Positions 12,681 to 25,700 of a stretch of 64,000 nt of DNA are shown here, piece after piece (the first letter of the stretch is position 1; the number at the start of each line of letters is the position of its first letter). Source of the stretch: Anadara kagoshimensis (taxonomy: Eukaryota; Mollusca; Bivalvia; Arcoida; Arcidae). The stretch spans positions 3,597,185 to 3,661,184 of the forward strand of contig CM037868.1 of the NCBI GenBank assembly GCA_021292105.1, in the 5' to 3' direction. The position numbers were made by a program, and so were the translations under genes. The notes under the pieces were generated by a model. That model saw only the letters and a program-made list of their open reading frames with translations. It searched no databases and was not told where the DNA came from.

Positions 12681-13954
12681 CGAGGGGAAGTCAGAAAGTT
12701 CATAGAACAGCGTATTCAGCCAATTTTCTTTACTAATTTAGAAAACACAACATTCTGCCTTTTAAAACATATCAAATTTATTTGTCACAACATATTTGTG
12801 TAATTTACGAAAGCATTCAAAGTTGGTAACCATCAAGCAATGATGGAAAATCATAATGTTGAGTTTAGGGCAGTAATAAAATTCCTCAAAGTAGAGGGAT
12901 TAAATGCCAAGAAATTTATCGGCGAATGGCCGAGGTGTACGGTGACAGTGGTCCTGCCTATTCCACAGTGCAAAATGGTCAGCTGAATTTAAACGTGGGC
13001 GCACCTCACTGAAAGGATTTTCGCACGGTGAGGTCGGCCAGCTAATGTCATAACAAAGGAAATTGTCACGTCTGTGGAGACCCTCATCATGAATGATCGT
13101 CGAATTAGGATTGATGACATAGCTAGGGAATGTGACATTTCACATGGAAGTGTATACACGGTTATCCGCAAACATCTTGGGATGTCAAAAGTATCCGCAA
13201 GATGGGTCCCAAGAAATCTTAATGTGCAGGATCGCTTCCAAAGATTCCAGTCGAGTCGGGAGCTTCTTGGCATTTACAATGATAACCCCGGGAGAGCTTC
13301 TATTTACGTTTAGTAACTGGTGATGAAACATGCATTCATCATTGGGACCCAGAAACCAAAAAAGAGTCCATGCAATGGAAGCACCCAGGCTCACCACGCC
13401 AAAGAATTTCAAAACCCAACCATCAGCTGGCAAAGTCAAGGTCACTGTGTTTTGGTATTCTAAGGGCGTTCTGTTAATCAGTTATAAACCTGCTGGAATA
13501 TCTATCACTGGGGCTTACTATGCTGATCTAATGAAACAGCAGAAAGCTGCTGTTAAATTAAAAAGGAGGGGAAAGTTGAGCCGAGGGGTATTGCTTCGTC
13601 ACGACAATGCCCCTGTGCACCATCAATGATTGAAAAAGCAGCGAATTGTGAATGCCAGTTCGAGCAACTTAATCACCCACTCTATAGTCCCGATTTGACA
13701 CCTAGTGATTATTTTCTATTTTAATTTACGGGGAATCAGATTTTCTTATGATGATGATGGACTTAAGGCTGTCACAGATGCATGGTTTCAGGACCAAACC
13801 GAAGACTGCTATTTCAAAGGTATTGACAGTCTGAAAGAAAAGTGGGCTAAGTGAATTGGGGTAAATGTGGACTATATTGAAAAATAATAATAAAATGTAT
13901 GGTTTGTTGCTGCAATATGTACCCCGTTCTATGACTTTTTGACCCCCCCCCTCG
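12681..13954 (+). mobile_element. Mariner-family DNA transposon, complete but inactivated
   Basis: Flanking TA dinucleotides at 12679-12680 and 13955-13956 are the expected Tc1/mariner target duplication. The termini are imperfect inverted repeats: CGAGGGGAAGTCAGAAAG at the left matches the complement of the right end ...CTTTTTGACCCCCCCCCTCG, and GTTCATAGAAC pairs with GTTCTATGAC further in. The length of 1,274 bp is typical for mariner. The enclosed transposase is broken (separate entry). Confidence 0.9.
12841..13855 (+). pseudogene. Mariner transposase pseudogene
   Basis: Starting at the ATG at 12841 the frame is interrupted by several shifts and stops, but the family landmarks remain. There is a helix-turn-helix region (DDIARECDISHGSVYTVIRK), GDETCIHHWDPETKKESMQW with the first catalytic Asp (~13318-13380), GKVKVTVFWYSKGVLL, HDNAPVHH with the second Asp (~13600), and YSPDLTPSDYF with the third Asp (~13685). 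This is the DDD triad of mariners. Pieces lie in different frames (13074-13313, 13330-13629), so no active transposase can be made. Confidence 0.9.
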
Positions 13955-14085
13955 TAGAACATGACAGAACATTGTAATGTTCACATTTCTTAACTTTCAG
14001 AACAATAAAAATTACAATATGACTTGAACCCTGCAAAAATTGTAAAATTAATCCTGTAATTTCAAGCGATCACATTTAATATGTA

Positions 14086-14215
14086 AATATGACATATGTT
14101 TATGTCATATACCATTTTTTGAATTTAATCATAAAATACATTCAAAAAATGGTTCATATACCATTTTTGAATGTATTTTATGATTAAATTCAAAAAATGG
14201 TATATGACATTTACA
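14086..14215. repeat. Near-perfect long palindrome (possible hairpin or foldback element)
   Basis: The left arm at about 14103-14152 (TGTCATATACC...AAAAAATGG) is mirrored by about 14159-14210 around a ~6-bp centre, arm length ~50 bp with one or two mismatches. Outer TGTAAAT/ATTTACA sequences extend it imperfectly. It could be a tiny foldback transposon or an inverted duplication. No gene. Confidence 0.8.
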
Positions 14216-14582
14216 TCAGATTACGCTCAATTTGCCCTAAATATTTCTTTGCCTCACAAAATGCACATTGTCTCAAAAGGTCATTCAAAATATTTGTCAT
14301 CGTCGTTAATTTTCATTACATCTATGACAGACGACCAGTATGGTAATGTAACGTCTCCAAATCTCATTATCAAGAGTTAAGTGTATCCAACATCTTTTCG
14401 GATAAGGTAGTGTATTAGTTCATTACATGTTTTGAGGGAGGATTGAGGATAAAGTTGCAATTATAGGTCGAAAAACCTGAAAAATTAAGTTGTGTATTAT
14501 ATCCGAATGTAATATATAAGTAACTAACTTGGCTAATATTTACTTTTTAACTGAATGTTGAATGTTGAAAAAGTAACTATTT

Positions 14583-14914
14583 TAGATACGGGAGGTTATT
14601 TCTTCCTTTGTTTATCTGACTTAATACCTGTATAGTGATCATTTATCTACATTATATATTTAAATTTGTCACAAAAAAAACTTAAATCACATCGTCAAAA
14701 ATATTTCTTTAAAAACGGATATCGATCTAAGACACTATTTAACGCTTTTTGAGCTAATGTAAATATAAATCTTTTAACTTAACTATACACTTAAAGTCTA
14801 GAGTGTATGACGTAAAATTTAAATTACTTTGTTAAAAGTGTATCATATATTTTACTAGTTTTTTAACAACGGAAAACAATTTCTTCTAAACGTAAATGCC
14901 GATCAATGAACCTT

Positions 14915-14946
<32 letters not shown>

Positions 14947-16667
14947 TTAAACCTCTAGTTACCCCTCACATGCTCTTTGTTACACATTGAAGTATCTGAT
15001 CACATTGGTGTCCTCTCATTACATCCGGAAGGGAGGGGGTAACGTTACCTAGTAACAAGACGAGGAAGTTTATATTCGATCTAAATCTGATATAATATAA
15101 TTATGAAACTGTTATCATTTTATAAGGATATTTTTGAACTAAGACACTAAGACTCTCTATTGAGCTGTCAATATGAATGTTTTAACTAAAATCTGGAGTG
15201 TATAACGTAAAAATTAGATTATTTTAAAAGTGTATCAATATATATTATACTAGTTCTTCAAATAACGGAAAACAGTTTCTTCTAAACGTAAATGCCGATC
15301 AGTGAACCATGTATTATTATTATATTATTATTATTATTATTATTTTAAACCTCTAGTTACCCCTTTGCTCTTTGTTATACATTGAAGTAAAGACAATAAT
15401 ACATGTAAATCTGACTCACATTACATCGGAAGGGGGGGGGGGTAACGTTACCTAGTAACAAGACGAGGAAGTTTATTATTCGATCAAAATTTAATATAAT
15501 ATAATTGTAAAACTGTTATCATTTTATAATGATAATTATGTGATAGGTTTAGAATTATAACGTTTTTGATAATGTTGTCAATCTAGCATATCGGGCAAAT
15601 TAAGTGAATTTAACATTTAACAAAACGAAAGTACTTTTCTCTCTCCTTGTTGTTTCATTTAAAGTGTGCCCCGAGATAAAAACTTGCATAAAATTTAGAA
15701 AGTATATCTATGACCTACCCGACAGGAAGACATGTCTTGTAAAAAAGTTATTCCACTCTAATTCCAAAAAGTATATCCTTAGATGATAATAATAACCGAA
15801 GTGGAAATGAATCAGAACCAAAAAAGTTTAACAATATTAGTTAGACGTTATGCTCTGACAATCATCCTGTAAATATGTTAATAGTGATCACACAATAAAA
15901 CCTATAGTTATAATCATTATTCCTCCAATCCGGGCCTTTATATATCACGTGTGTCTTGGCCGAACAAGGAAGCTATTTAACTGTTTATTGCGCTATTTTA
16001 AATATGAATCATTACGTGTGTGTGACGTAAAATTTAAATTATTTCTTTTGAAAAATTATATCAATATATTTGACTGACAATTTCACAGAGTACTATGTCT
16101 GAGTCCTGTTTTTTTCGCATATATACAACATACTGCTTTATTTTGGCTTTATGAGAACTACAGTATGTTTTTTTGATATACTTAAACTTTTGTATTACGT
16201 TTACAGAATGTTGGTTACAACGGAGATGTATCTAGTATACATATTGGTATCAATGGAAATATATGAAGTATATATTGGTTTCCTTGGAAATGTATTTAGT
16301 ATACATATTGGTATCCATGGAAATATATGACGTATATATTGGTTTTTATGGAAACGTATCTAGTATAAATATTAGTTTCCATGTAAATGTATCTAGTATG
16401 TTTATGTGTTTCCATGGAAACGTATTTACTATATATATATTGGTTTCCATGGAAAAACAGCTAGTAAACCATTATAAATGTGATTTAATATCCTATTACA
16501 TAATTGATCCAGTCAAATTGAATGTAAGATTTGATTGAGTGATTGTCTATTTAATAACTAGGAAGCTGTACTTAGATAATTTAAAATGAAATGGTTGAGT
16601 ATAGACCATTGTAACATGATTGTATGTTAATGGGATGTTTGACTGCATGAGCATGGAATAAGTTAAA
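14583..16667 (+). repeat. Fourth copy of the Penelope-associated long repeat
   Basis: Matches unit 1 from ~953 and unit 3 from ~4830 up to the reverse transcriptase junction. An internal ~370-bp section including the (TTA)n run is duplicated (14583-15110 and 15120-15490), so the microsatellite occurs at both 14917-14946 and 15314-15345. Confidence 0.65.
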
Positions 16668-17812
16668 GAGGAAGATCTTGATCTTCCTTACTTGTATTGG
16701 ATTCCTAAACTCCATAAAAATCCATACAAGGAAAGATATATAGCAGGCTCATCTAAATGTACTACTAAATCATTATCGGTAACTCTAACACAAATTTTGA
16801 CAATCGTCAAAGATGGTCTTCAGTCTTATTCAGAACAAGTATATTCTACATCTGGAATCAACCAAATGTGGATTCTCAAAAATTCTAAAGAATTACTTGA
16901 ACATCTTGCTTCTAATACTTTATCTCATGTAAAAAGTATAAAAACATTTGATTTTTCTACACTATACACCACAATCCCTCATTCTAAATTGAAAGAACGT
17001 CTTAAAGAAATTATTCAATTGTCTTTCTTCTACAAAAACGGTAAGCCAAGATACAAATATCTGGTGCTGAACAGGGATTCTGGTTATTTTGTCAAGTATC
17101 ATACGGATTCCAAACAAAAATATACTGAAGATACCATCAACAAAATGTTGGGGTTTTTGATAGATAACATATTTGTTGTGTTTGGTAATATAGTTTTTCA
17201 GCAAACAATCGGTATACCAATGGGTACAAACTGTGCACCATTGCTTGCTGATTTGTTTCTTATTCTTACGAAGCAGAATTTATGCAGAACCTGTTAAATT
17301 TGGAGAGAAAATTGTCACCAAATCATTCAACTCAATATACAGATACATAGATGACGTTCTGTTCTTAACAATCCTAAATTTGGAGACTATGTAAATGTCA
17401 TCTATCCTAGTAGTTTGAAATAAAAGACACGACTGATTCCTCAAGTTCTGCTTCATATTTAGACTTATACCTGAATTATGACGCACAAGAAAGGCTACAT
17501 TTGAAACTTTATGACAAACGTGATGACTTCAATTTTTCTATTGTCAACTTTCCTTTTTATGCAGCAATATACCTGCTTCTCCTGCTTATGGTGTATTTGT
17601 TTGCCAATTAATATGCTATGGTAGAGCTTGTTCCCACTACGGGGACTTCGTACAAAGAAGTAGGCTGCTTGCAAATAAATTGTTGACTCAGGGATATTGC
17701 AAGCCTAGGCTTATCAAGGCCCTCAAAAAGTTTTATGGCCGTCATCACAGTATTGTTGATAAGTTTGATGTCTCTGTGTCCAGGATTGCCTTGGATATAT
17801 TTGATGTTTAAT
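16668..17812 (+). pseudogene. Penelope-like reverse transcriptase, copy 2 (frameshifted)
   Basis: Same protein family as copy 1. Open from 16668 through motifs A and B to about 17262. Then four single-base deletions relative to copy 1 (near 17262, 17290, 17362 and 17412) scramble the region around motif C (YRYIDDVL). The 3' end is better preserved than in copy 1: after FYG it continues GRHHSIVDKFDVSVS to a natural stop at about 17811. The two copies carry complementary lesions, as expected for independent decay after duplication. Confidence 0.8.
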
Positions 17813-18930
17813 AGTTCCATGTTCCTTTCACACAATTTTGATTACACACGTGACGGATGTAGCTAGCTAAACAGGAGGTGCTTACCCTTCCGGAGCACCC
17901 GGCCTCACTTTCCTGGTGGAAGTTCATGTGTCTAACCTAACTTGTCAGTTCCAAAGTTTTTACTTTGCTTCTGGATTGTGATTCGGAAATGGATAAGTAT
18001 GTTTGTTTTTGGTTATTCCGCCTGATCACTATACAAGATTTTTGCAGTCGAAATAATCATGAACTCAGCCCAAATCAGTAATTAGCTCAAATAGCTCAGC
18101 CCAATGAGTCATGCAGTGGCTAATAATCCGGTGCTTGCACATATTTTTTTATAATTTTAAAATGACGGGATGATTAAATTTTTCAATAATTTGTCATTGT
18201 GTAAATTGTACTTTGCAATATTCAATTATCTTTCCGTATTTGTTAACTGTAGACATAAAAAAAACCAGTAAAATCCACTAAAATATACATGTACAGTTTT
18301 CTTCTTAGTACTTGTATCACTGTCTTTGAATAAACAAACGGACAAAACCTGAATTTGAATTCTCTTTTTACTCATATAAATACTGTTTTAATATGCAGAA
18401 AAATGTATCAAATAGCTGCATTTGTTTTTAAAAATTTCTCAGGGGGGGAACATGTCCCAGGACATACCTAGCGTGGACGCGTTGGCATCGGGCGTGCACA
18501 TTCATTCTTTTCTGGCTACGTACGCTACTGTCAATGACATGTAACACCCCCCCCCAAAAAAAAAATACTGCTAAAATAGATCTGGCTTGAGACAGGGATC
18601 CCAGCATATGTACATACATTGAAATAATTTATATAATTAGAACTTGTTTTAATCGTTCTAATATCTTACTTCCCGATTCTAGGAAGGTGTTCCATTATTG
18701 GAAGGAAATACGAAGCAAAGAAGAAGAAGTAGTATTAATAATCAACATCTTAATTTTCTGATTTATCGATCAGCTAAATCAGTTAATCCCATTCTGATTA
18801 TTACTTATTATTATAATTTCTTCTACAATAGTTGTGTATTAAAATGATTAATCCTAATCATCACATAAGTATAAAGTATGAAGAATTAGTACTCCCTGAG
18901 GAATCATACATAATGCATGGTCCCTTTGTT
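17813..18930 (+). repeat. Penelope element 3' tail and flank
   Basis: The tail contains TAGCTAGCTAAACAGGAG and TTTTACTTTGCTTCTGGATT. The same tail recurs at 38129-38395 and seeds the arrays at 55638-56530. From 18513 it matches 7636-7928, and across 18806 it carries the unoccupied target site of element H1. No gene; open frames are coincidental. Confidence 0.6.
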
Positions 18931-19489
18931 GATATTGGATTTCGCGGAAGAATTTATTTTAGAAAAATAGTGCAATATTTACCTGTTGTATTTTTCATTG
19001 ATGCAATACTTTTGTTTATTTACTTTTGGAATAGATAAATAAACATGTCAAAAAGTCAGAGCACGAAGTAATAACTAACAAAAGTTATAGTTTTCCGATT
19101 TATTTATATATCCGGTAGAACTATTTTTTGGGAGAAAACTGATATCTGAACGGTTGTGCTAAAACTGCTTTCAGATTCATCAACAGGTATTCATGACAGG
19201 TGTAATGGTTTTTTATTGATGTCTTATTGTGTATTCAGAATAGTTCAGGTGGATGAGAGCAAGTGTTGACAATTCATATACGAGTCTTGTAAGGGTGACA
19301 TTTGAATTTAATAGCAATATACGTGGTTTGAGCCGATTTGCATGATGCACATGGAGGGCTCCAGTAAAGGGGGTAAATACATGGGCAACAACTGGATGCT
19401 GTGCCGACTAAGCTTAAACAGTCACTAATCCCCCCCCCCCCCCCATCACCATCCTTTTCCTTGACTCTAAACCACCATTCTGTTACCTG
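18931..19489. other. Unassigned stretch
   Basis: Nothing recognised apart from a C14 run at 19431-19444. The last ~50 bp probably form the 3' untranslated part of the minus-strand retrotransposon. Confidence 0.35.
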
Positions 19490-21227
19490 TTACCTGTCTG
19501 TAGAAACCACTATAGGCTTTTCGCCTCTCTGGTCCATTTTAATGAATTTCTTTAGACTAGATTCTGTTCTATCCGGTTCCGGTTCGTAAATGGTCGGGTG
19601 GAATTTTAGATTTAATTTTGTCCAATGTTTGTTAATGGCACTTTTAAAACTGTTTAGAGATGGTTTGTTGACGAGTTCCGCTGGTAGGGAATTCCATGTA
19701 TTTGTCACACGTTGACTAAAAGTTGCTTTCCTCATATTAGTTCTACTGAATTCTTTATGGAGTTTGAAATTGTGCCCCCTGGTGTTGCTTTTTGAGTAGG
19801 AGAATATGTTTTTATCTACTTTGTCAATATTGTGTTGGATTTTGTACATTTGTACTACGTCGGATCTTTTTCTCCTATATTCTAGAGTTGGTAAACCAAG
19901 TAATTTTAATCGTGATGAATAAGGGATGTGTCTTATGGATTTAACCAATTTGCTGGCTCTACGTTGGACGTTTTCTATCATAGCAGCATCTTTTTTGTAC
20001 ATTACCGACCAGACATTGCTGCCATACTCAAGATGAGGTCTAACTAATGATTTATATAGTGGTACAAAAGTGTCCTTATCCATATTTTTGAAGGTTCTTC
20101 TTAGTAGACCCAACATTTTATTTGCTTTTTTCACAGAGGAGTGGATATGGTCCCTGAAGGTTAATTTATGGTCAACTATTATTCCTAGATCTTTCTCTTC
20201 TTTTACTTTTTTGATTTCTGTACCATTCAAATTGTAAACTGGACTATCTTTATTTCCTAGGTGTAGGTGTTTGCATTTCTTCTCGTTAAATTTTAATTGC
20301 CACTCTTGAGACCAGTTATTTATTACATCAATATCATCCTGAAATATATTACTGTCTTGTCTGGTTTTAATTATCCTATATAGCTTTGTGTTGTCCGCAA
20401 AGATTTTAATGACACTTTGGACAGCTTCTGGCAGATCGTTGATAAAAATTAAAAATAGAATAGGTCCAAGAACACTTCCTTGCGGGATTCCACTAAGTAC
20501 TGGTTTCCAATCTGATTTTTTTCCGTTGAGCACTACCCGTTGTTTCCTTTCCGACAAGAAGTCTTGTATCCACTTGAGAATATCGCCTCCAATTCCGTAT
20601 CCTTGGAGCTTTGCACATAATCTTCTATGGGGCACAGTGTCAAAAGCCTTTTGGAAGTCCAGATAGATGATATCTACATCCTCACTCATTGTTGTCTATT
20701 GCTTTGGTCCAGTAGTCAATTGCTTCTAATAATTGTGTGTTACATGAGTAGCCGGCTCGAAATCCATGTTGATGTGGTGTAAATAAGTTGTTTGTTTCGA
20801 GATATGACATTAGTGCCTTTTTAATCATTTTTTCCATAATTTTGCAGACCACTGAAGTTAAGCTGATTGGCCTATAATTTGACACCTCTGATTTAGAACC
20901 GTTTTTATGGATGGGACTAATATTGGCCAGTTTCCAACATGACGGGAGTTTGCCTTCCCTTAGTGACTTTGTGAAGATTATATGTAATGGGACGCAGATT
21001 GTATGTGCCGTCTCTTTCAAGAATTTTGGATGGATGTTATCCTCACCTTGTGATTTGGTTGGGTTTAGAGTTTCCAGAATTTTCTTGATTTCATCAATCG
21101 AGATATTTATGTTGTTTAATGTGGTCGATGTTTTGGATTGGAATTCTGGTATATTTTGTATGTTTTCTTTAGTGTGTTTTTGCATGTTCCACCCTGGGGC
21201 CAACCTGTATGTCGGCCATTGTCCCAC
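19490..21227 (-). pseudogene. Non-LTR retrotransposon reverse transcriptase (Jockey/CR1-like), truncated and frameshifted
   Basis: Read on the minus strand, two overlapping frames (21227-20682 and 20689-19490) give one RT protein with a single frameshift near 20685. Motifs in order: NYRPISLTSVVCKIMEKMI, HGFRAGYSCNTQLLE, motif A IIYLDFQKAFDTVPH, motif B SGIPQGSVLGPILFLIFIND, motif C FADNTKLY, then WQLKFNEKKCKHLHLG, DLGIIVDHKLTFRDHI, RPHLEYGSNVW and RRASKLV. Motif C has Asn in place of the second catalytic Asp (about 20398-20403), which alone should abolish polymerisation. The N-terminal endonuclease is missing, so the copy is 5'-truncated as is usual for target-primed insertions. Clade assignment is by eye. 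Confidence 0.92.
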
Positions 21228-21864
21228 TATTGCGAACTCTTGTCACTGAAAATTAACCTCTACTGCCTGAGCTACCAGCCACTTATCAAGTCCAATCTTC
21301 CACACACACAGCCAGGACATGTGAACAAACTACAATAGTCATGAAATATCATATTCTTTAGTTGACCACTGGTATGATGATATGATTTCAGATTCTATAT
21401 ATAGATTCTTGGTGTATGTCTCTGCATTAAACTATCCACATTCTTTATATAGATTCTTGGTGTATGTCTCTGCATTAAACTATCCACAGCCTTTTATGTA
21501 ACAGGAGGAAGAAATCCAACTACTTCGCCAAGTGACCTAGGGGTTTGTAGCACCTTATATCGATTCCAGCCTCCCTCCCTCCCCAATCTAATCCTGACTA
21601 CAGTCTGGTAGTATGTTATTCTACATGTATATTATCTACTATATACACAGTTGACTAGCTCAGTGACATGCAGTAATATCTCTTCCTCAAAGATATCTGT
21701 AACCCCTCTGTGGATTGAACCAAGCCATTCTGTTTGATTTGTGGTAGGCTGGATAGCTCGGTGGGTAGAGCACCGTGCCAGAATTGAGAATGTCCTAGCT
21801 TTCAAGTCCTGGTTTAGCTGCTGCTTTTATTCCCTTTTCTGTTACAGATATAAGCAGGTATATT
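21228..21864. other. Short duplication and tRNA-like SINE head
   Basis: A ~48-bp segment (AGATTCTTGGTGTATGTCTC...) is repeated in tandem at 21400-21488. At about 21748-21825 there is a tRNA-like block with an A-box-like TAGCTCGGTGGGTAGAG and a B-box-like TTTCAAGTCCTGG. It is a SINE head or tRNA pseudogene. Confidence 0.45.
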
Positions 21865-22150
21865 CCGTTAGCGATATTGTGGCAGAGTGTTTCTAAAATG
21901 AACCATCTATAGGCCGTTAGCGATATTGTGGCAGAGTGTTTCTAAAATGGACCATCTATAGTCCCTTAGCAATATTGTGGCAGAGTGTTTCTAAAATGGA
22001 CCATCTATAGTCCGTAAGCGATATTGTGGCAGGGTGTTTCTGAAATGGACCATCTATAGTCCGTAAGCGATATTGTGGCAAAGTGTTTCTGAAATGGACC
22101 ATCTATATTCCGTCAGCAATATTGTGGCAAAGTGTTTATAAACATGGAAG
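21865..22150 (+). repeat. 49-bp minisatellite, ~6 copies
   Basis: Units begin CCGTTAGCGATATTGTGGC at 21865, 21914, 21963, 22012 and so on (exact 49-bp spacing), each ending in GGACCATCTATAG. No coding. Confidence 0.85.
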
Positions 22151-22284
22151 AGTATATATAATATTGTAAATAGAGAAATATAAATATAAACTCAACTCAA
22201 ATCAACTCGACTCCTTCATATTTCAACCAAGAAGTACATTTACATTTATATTCCAAATGTATAATTTTCAAATTCCCTTTCTGT

Positions 22285-22732
22285 TCCCTGACACTTGATA
22301 TTAATTCCCTCTCTGTTCCCTGACACTTGATAAATCCCCTCTCTGTTCCCTGACACCTGATAAATTCCCTCTCTGTTCCCTGACACTTGATACATCCCCT
22401 CTCTGTTCCCTGACACTTGATAAATTCCCTCTCTGTTCCCTGACACTTGATAAATTCTCTCTCTGTCTGTTCCCTGACACTTGATAAATTTCCTCTCTGT
22501 TCCCTGACACTTAATAAATTCCCTCTCTGTTCCCTGACACTTGATAAATTCCCTTTCTGTTCCCTGACACTTGATAAATTCCCTCTCTGTCTGTTCCCTG
22601 ACACTTGATAAATTCCCTTTCTGTTTCCTGACACTTGATAAATTCCCTTTCTGTTCCCTGACACTTGATAAATTCCCTTTCTGTTCCCTGACACTTGATA
22701 AATTCCCTCTCTGTTCCCTGACACTTGATAAT
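22285..22732 (+). repeat. 30-bp minisatellite, ~14 copies
   Basis: Unit CTCTCTGTTCCCTGACACTT plus GATAAATTCC, with two 34-bp variants containing an extra CTGT. Because 30 is divisible by three, the minus strand stays open with a 10-residue repeat (SGNREGIYQV). That is an artefact. Confidence 0.9.
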
Positions 22733-22772
22733 GAAATTATTAAAATCTGTCCAAAAGCATAGAAAAGTTAAC

Positions 22773-25700
22773 ATATGTACAACAATGACCATATGTATAA
22801 CAATGACCATATGTATAACAATGACCATATGTATAACAATGACCATATGTATAACAATAATGACCATATGTATAACAACAATGACCATATGTATAACAAT
22901 AATGACCATATGTATAACAATGACCATATGTATAACAATAATGACCATATGTATAACAATGACCATATGTATAACAATGACCATATGTATAACAATGACC
23001 ATATGTATAACAATGACCATATGTATAACAATGACCATATGTATAACAATGACCATATGTATAACAATGACCATATGTATAACAATGACCATATGTATAA
23101 CACTGACCATATGTATAACAATGACCATATGTATAACAATGACCATATGTATAACAATGACCATATGTATAACAATGACCATATGTATAACAATGACCAT
23201 ATGTATAACAATGACCATATGTATAACAATGACCATATGTTTAACAATGACCATATGTATAACAATGACCATATGTATAACAATAATGACCATATGTATA
23301 ACAATAATGACCATATGTATAACAATAATGACCATATGTATAACAATAATGACCATATGTATAACAATGACCATATGTATAACAATAATGACCATATGTA
23401 TAACAATGACCATATGTATAACAATAATGACCATATGTATAACAATGACCATATGTATAACAATGACCATATGTATAACAATGACCATATGTATAACAAT
23501 GACCATATGTATAACAATGACCATATGTATAACAATAATGACCATATGTATAACAATAATGACCATATGTATAACAATAATGACCATATGTATAACAATA
23601 ATGACCATATGTATAACAATGACCATATGTATAACAATAATGACCATATGTATAACAATGACCATATGTATAACAATAATGACCATATGTATAACAATGA
23701 CCATATGTATAACAATGACCATATGTAACAATGACCATATGTATAACAATGACCATATGTATAACAATGACCATATGTATAACACTGACCATATGTATAA
23801 CACTGACCATATGTATAACAATGACCATATGTATAACAATGACCATATGTATAACAATGACCATATGTATAACAATGACCATATGTATAACAATGACCAT
23901 ATGTATAACAATGACCATATGTATAACAATAATGTCCATATGTATAACACTGACCATATGTATAACACTGACCATATGTATAACAATGACCATATGTATA
24001 ACAATGACCATATGTATAACACTGACCATATGTATAACAATGACCATATCTACAACAATGACCATATGTATAACAATGACCATATCTACAACAATGACCA
24101 TATGTATAACAATGACCATATGTACAACAATGACCATATGTATAACAATGACCATATGTATAACAATGACCATATGTATAACAATGACCATATGTACAAC
24201 AATGACCATATGTACAACAATGACCATATGTACAACAATGACCATATGTATAACAATGACCATATGTATAACAATGACCATATGTATAACAATGACCATA
24301 TGTATAACACTGACCATATGTATAACAATGACCATATGTACAACAATGACCATATGTACAACAATGACCATATGTATAACAATGACCATATGTATAACAA
24401 TGACCATATGTATAACAATGACCATATGTACAACAATGACCATATGTATAACAATGACCATATGTATAACAATGACCATATGTATAACAATGACCATATG
24501 TATAACAATGACCATATGTATAACAATGACCATATGTACAACAATGACCATATGTATAACAATGACCATATGTATAACAATGACCATATGTATAACAATG
24601 ACCATATGTATAACAATGACCATATGTATAACAATGACCATATGTATAACAATGACCATATGTATAACAATGACCATATGTATAACAATAATGACCATAT
24701 GTATAACAATGACCATATGTATAACAATAATGACCATATGTATAACAATGACCATATGTATAACAATGACCATATGTATAACAATAATGACCATATGTAT
24801 AACAATAATGACCATATGTATAACAATGACCATATGTATAACAATGACCATATGTATAACAATAATGACCATATGTATAACAATAATGACCATATGTATA
24901 ACAATAATGACCATATGTATAACAATGACCATATGTATAACAATGACCATATGTATAACAATAATGACCATATGTATAACAATAATGACCATATGTATAA
25001 CAATAATGACCATATGTATAACAATAATGACCATATATATAACAACAATGACCATATGTATAACAATGACCATATGTATAACAATGACCATATGTATAAC
25101 AATAATGACCATATGTATAACAATAATGACCATATGTATAACAATAATGACCATATGTATAACACTGACCATATGTATAACAATAATGACCATATGTATA
25201 ACACTGACCATATGTATAACAATAATGACCATATGTATAACACTGACCATATGTATAACAATAATGACCATATGTATAACACTGACCATATGTATAACAA
25301 CAATGACCATATGTATAACAATGACCATATGTATAACAATGACCATATGTATAACAATAATGACCATATGTATAACAATAATGACCATATGTATAACAAT
25401 AATGACCATATGTATAACAATAATGACCATATGTATAACAATAATGACCATATAATAACAACAATGACCATATGTATAACAATGACCATATGTATAACAA
25501 TGACCATATGTATAACAATAATGACCATATATATAACAACAATGACCATATGTATAACAATGACCATATGTATAACAATAATGACCATATATATAACAAT
25601 AATGACCATATGTATAACAATAATGACCATATGTATAACACTGACCATATGTATAACAATAATGACCATATGTATAACACTGACCATATGTATAACAATA

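Noticed and set aside
22197..22724. Minus-strand frames of a 10-residue repeat (SGNREGIYQV)
   Set aside because: A 30-bp minisatellite read in three frames; no domain and no independent start.
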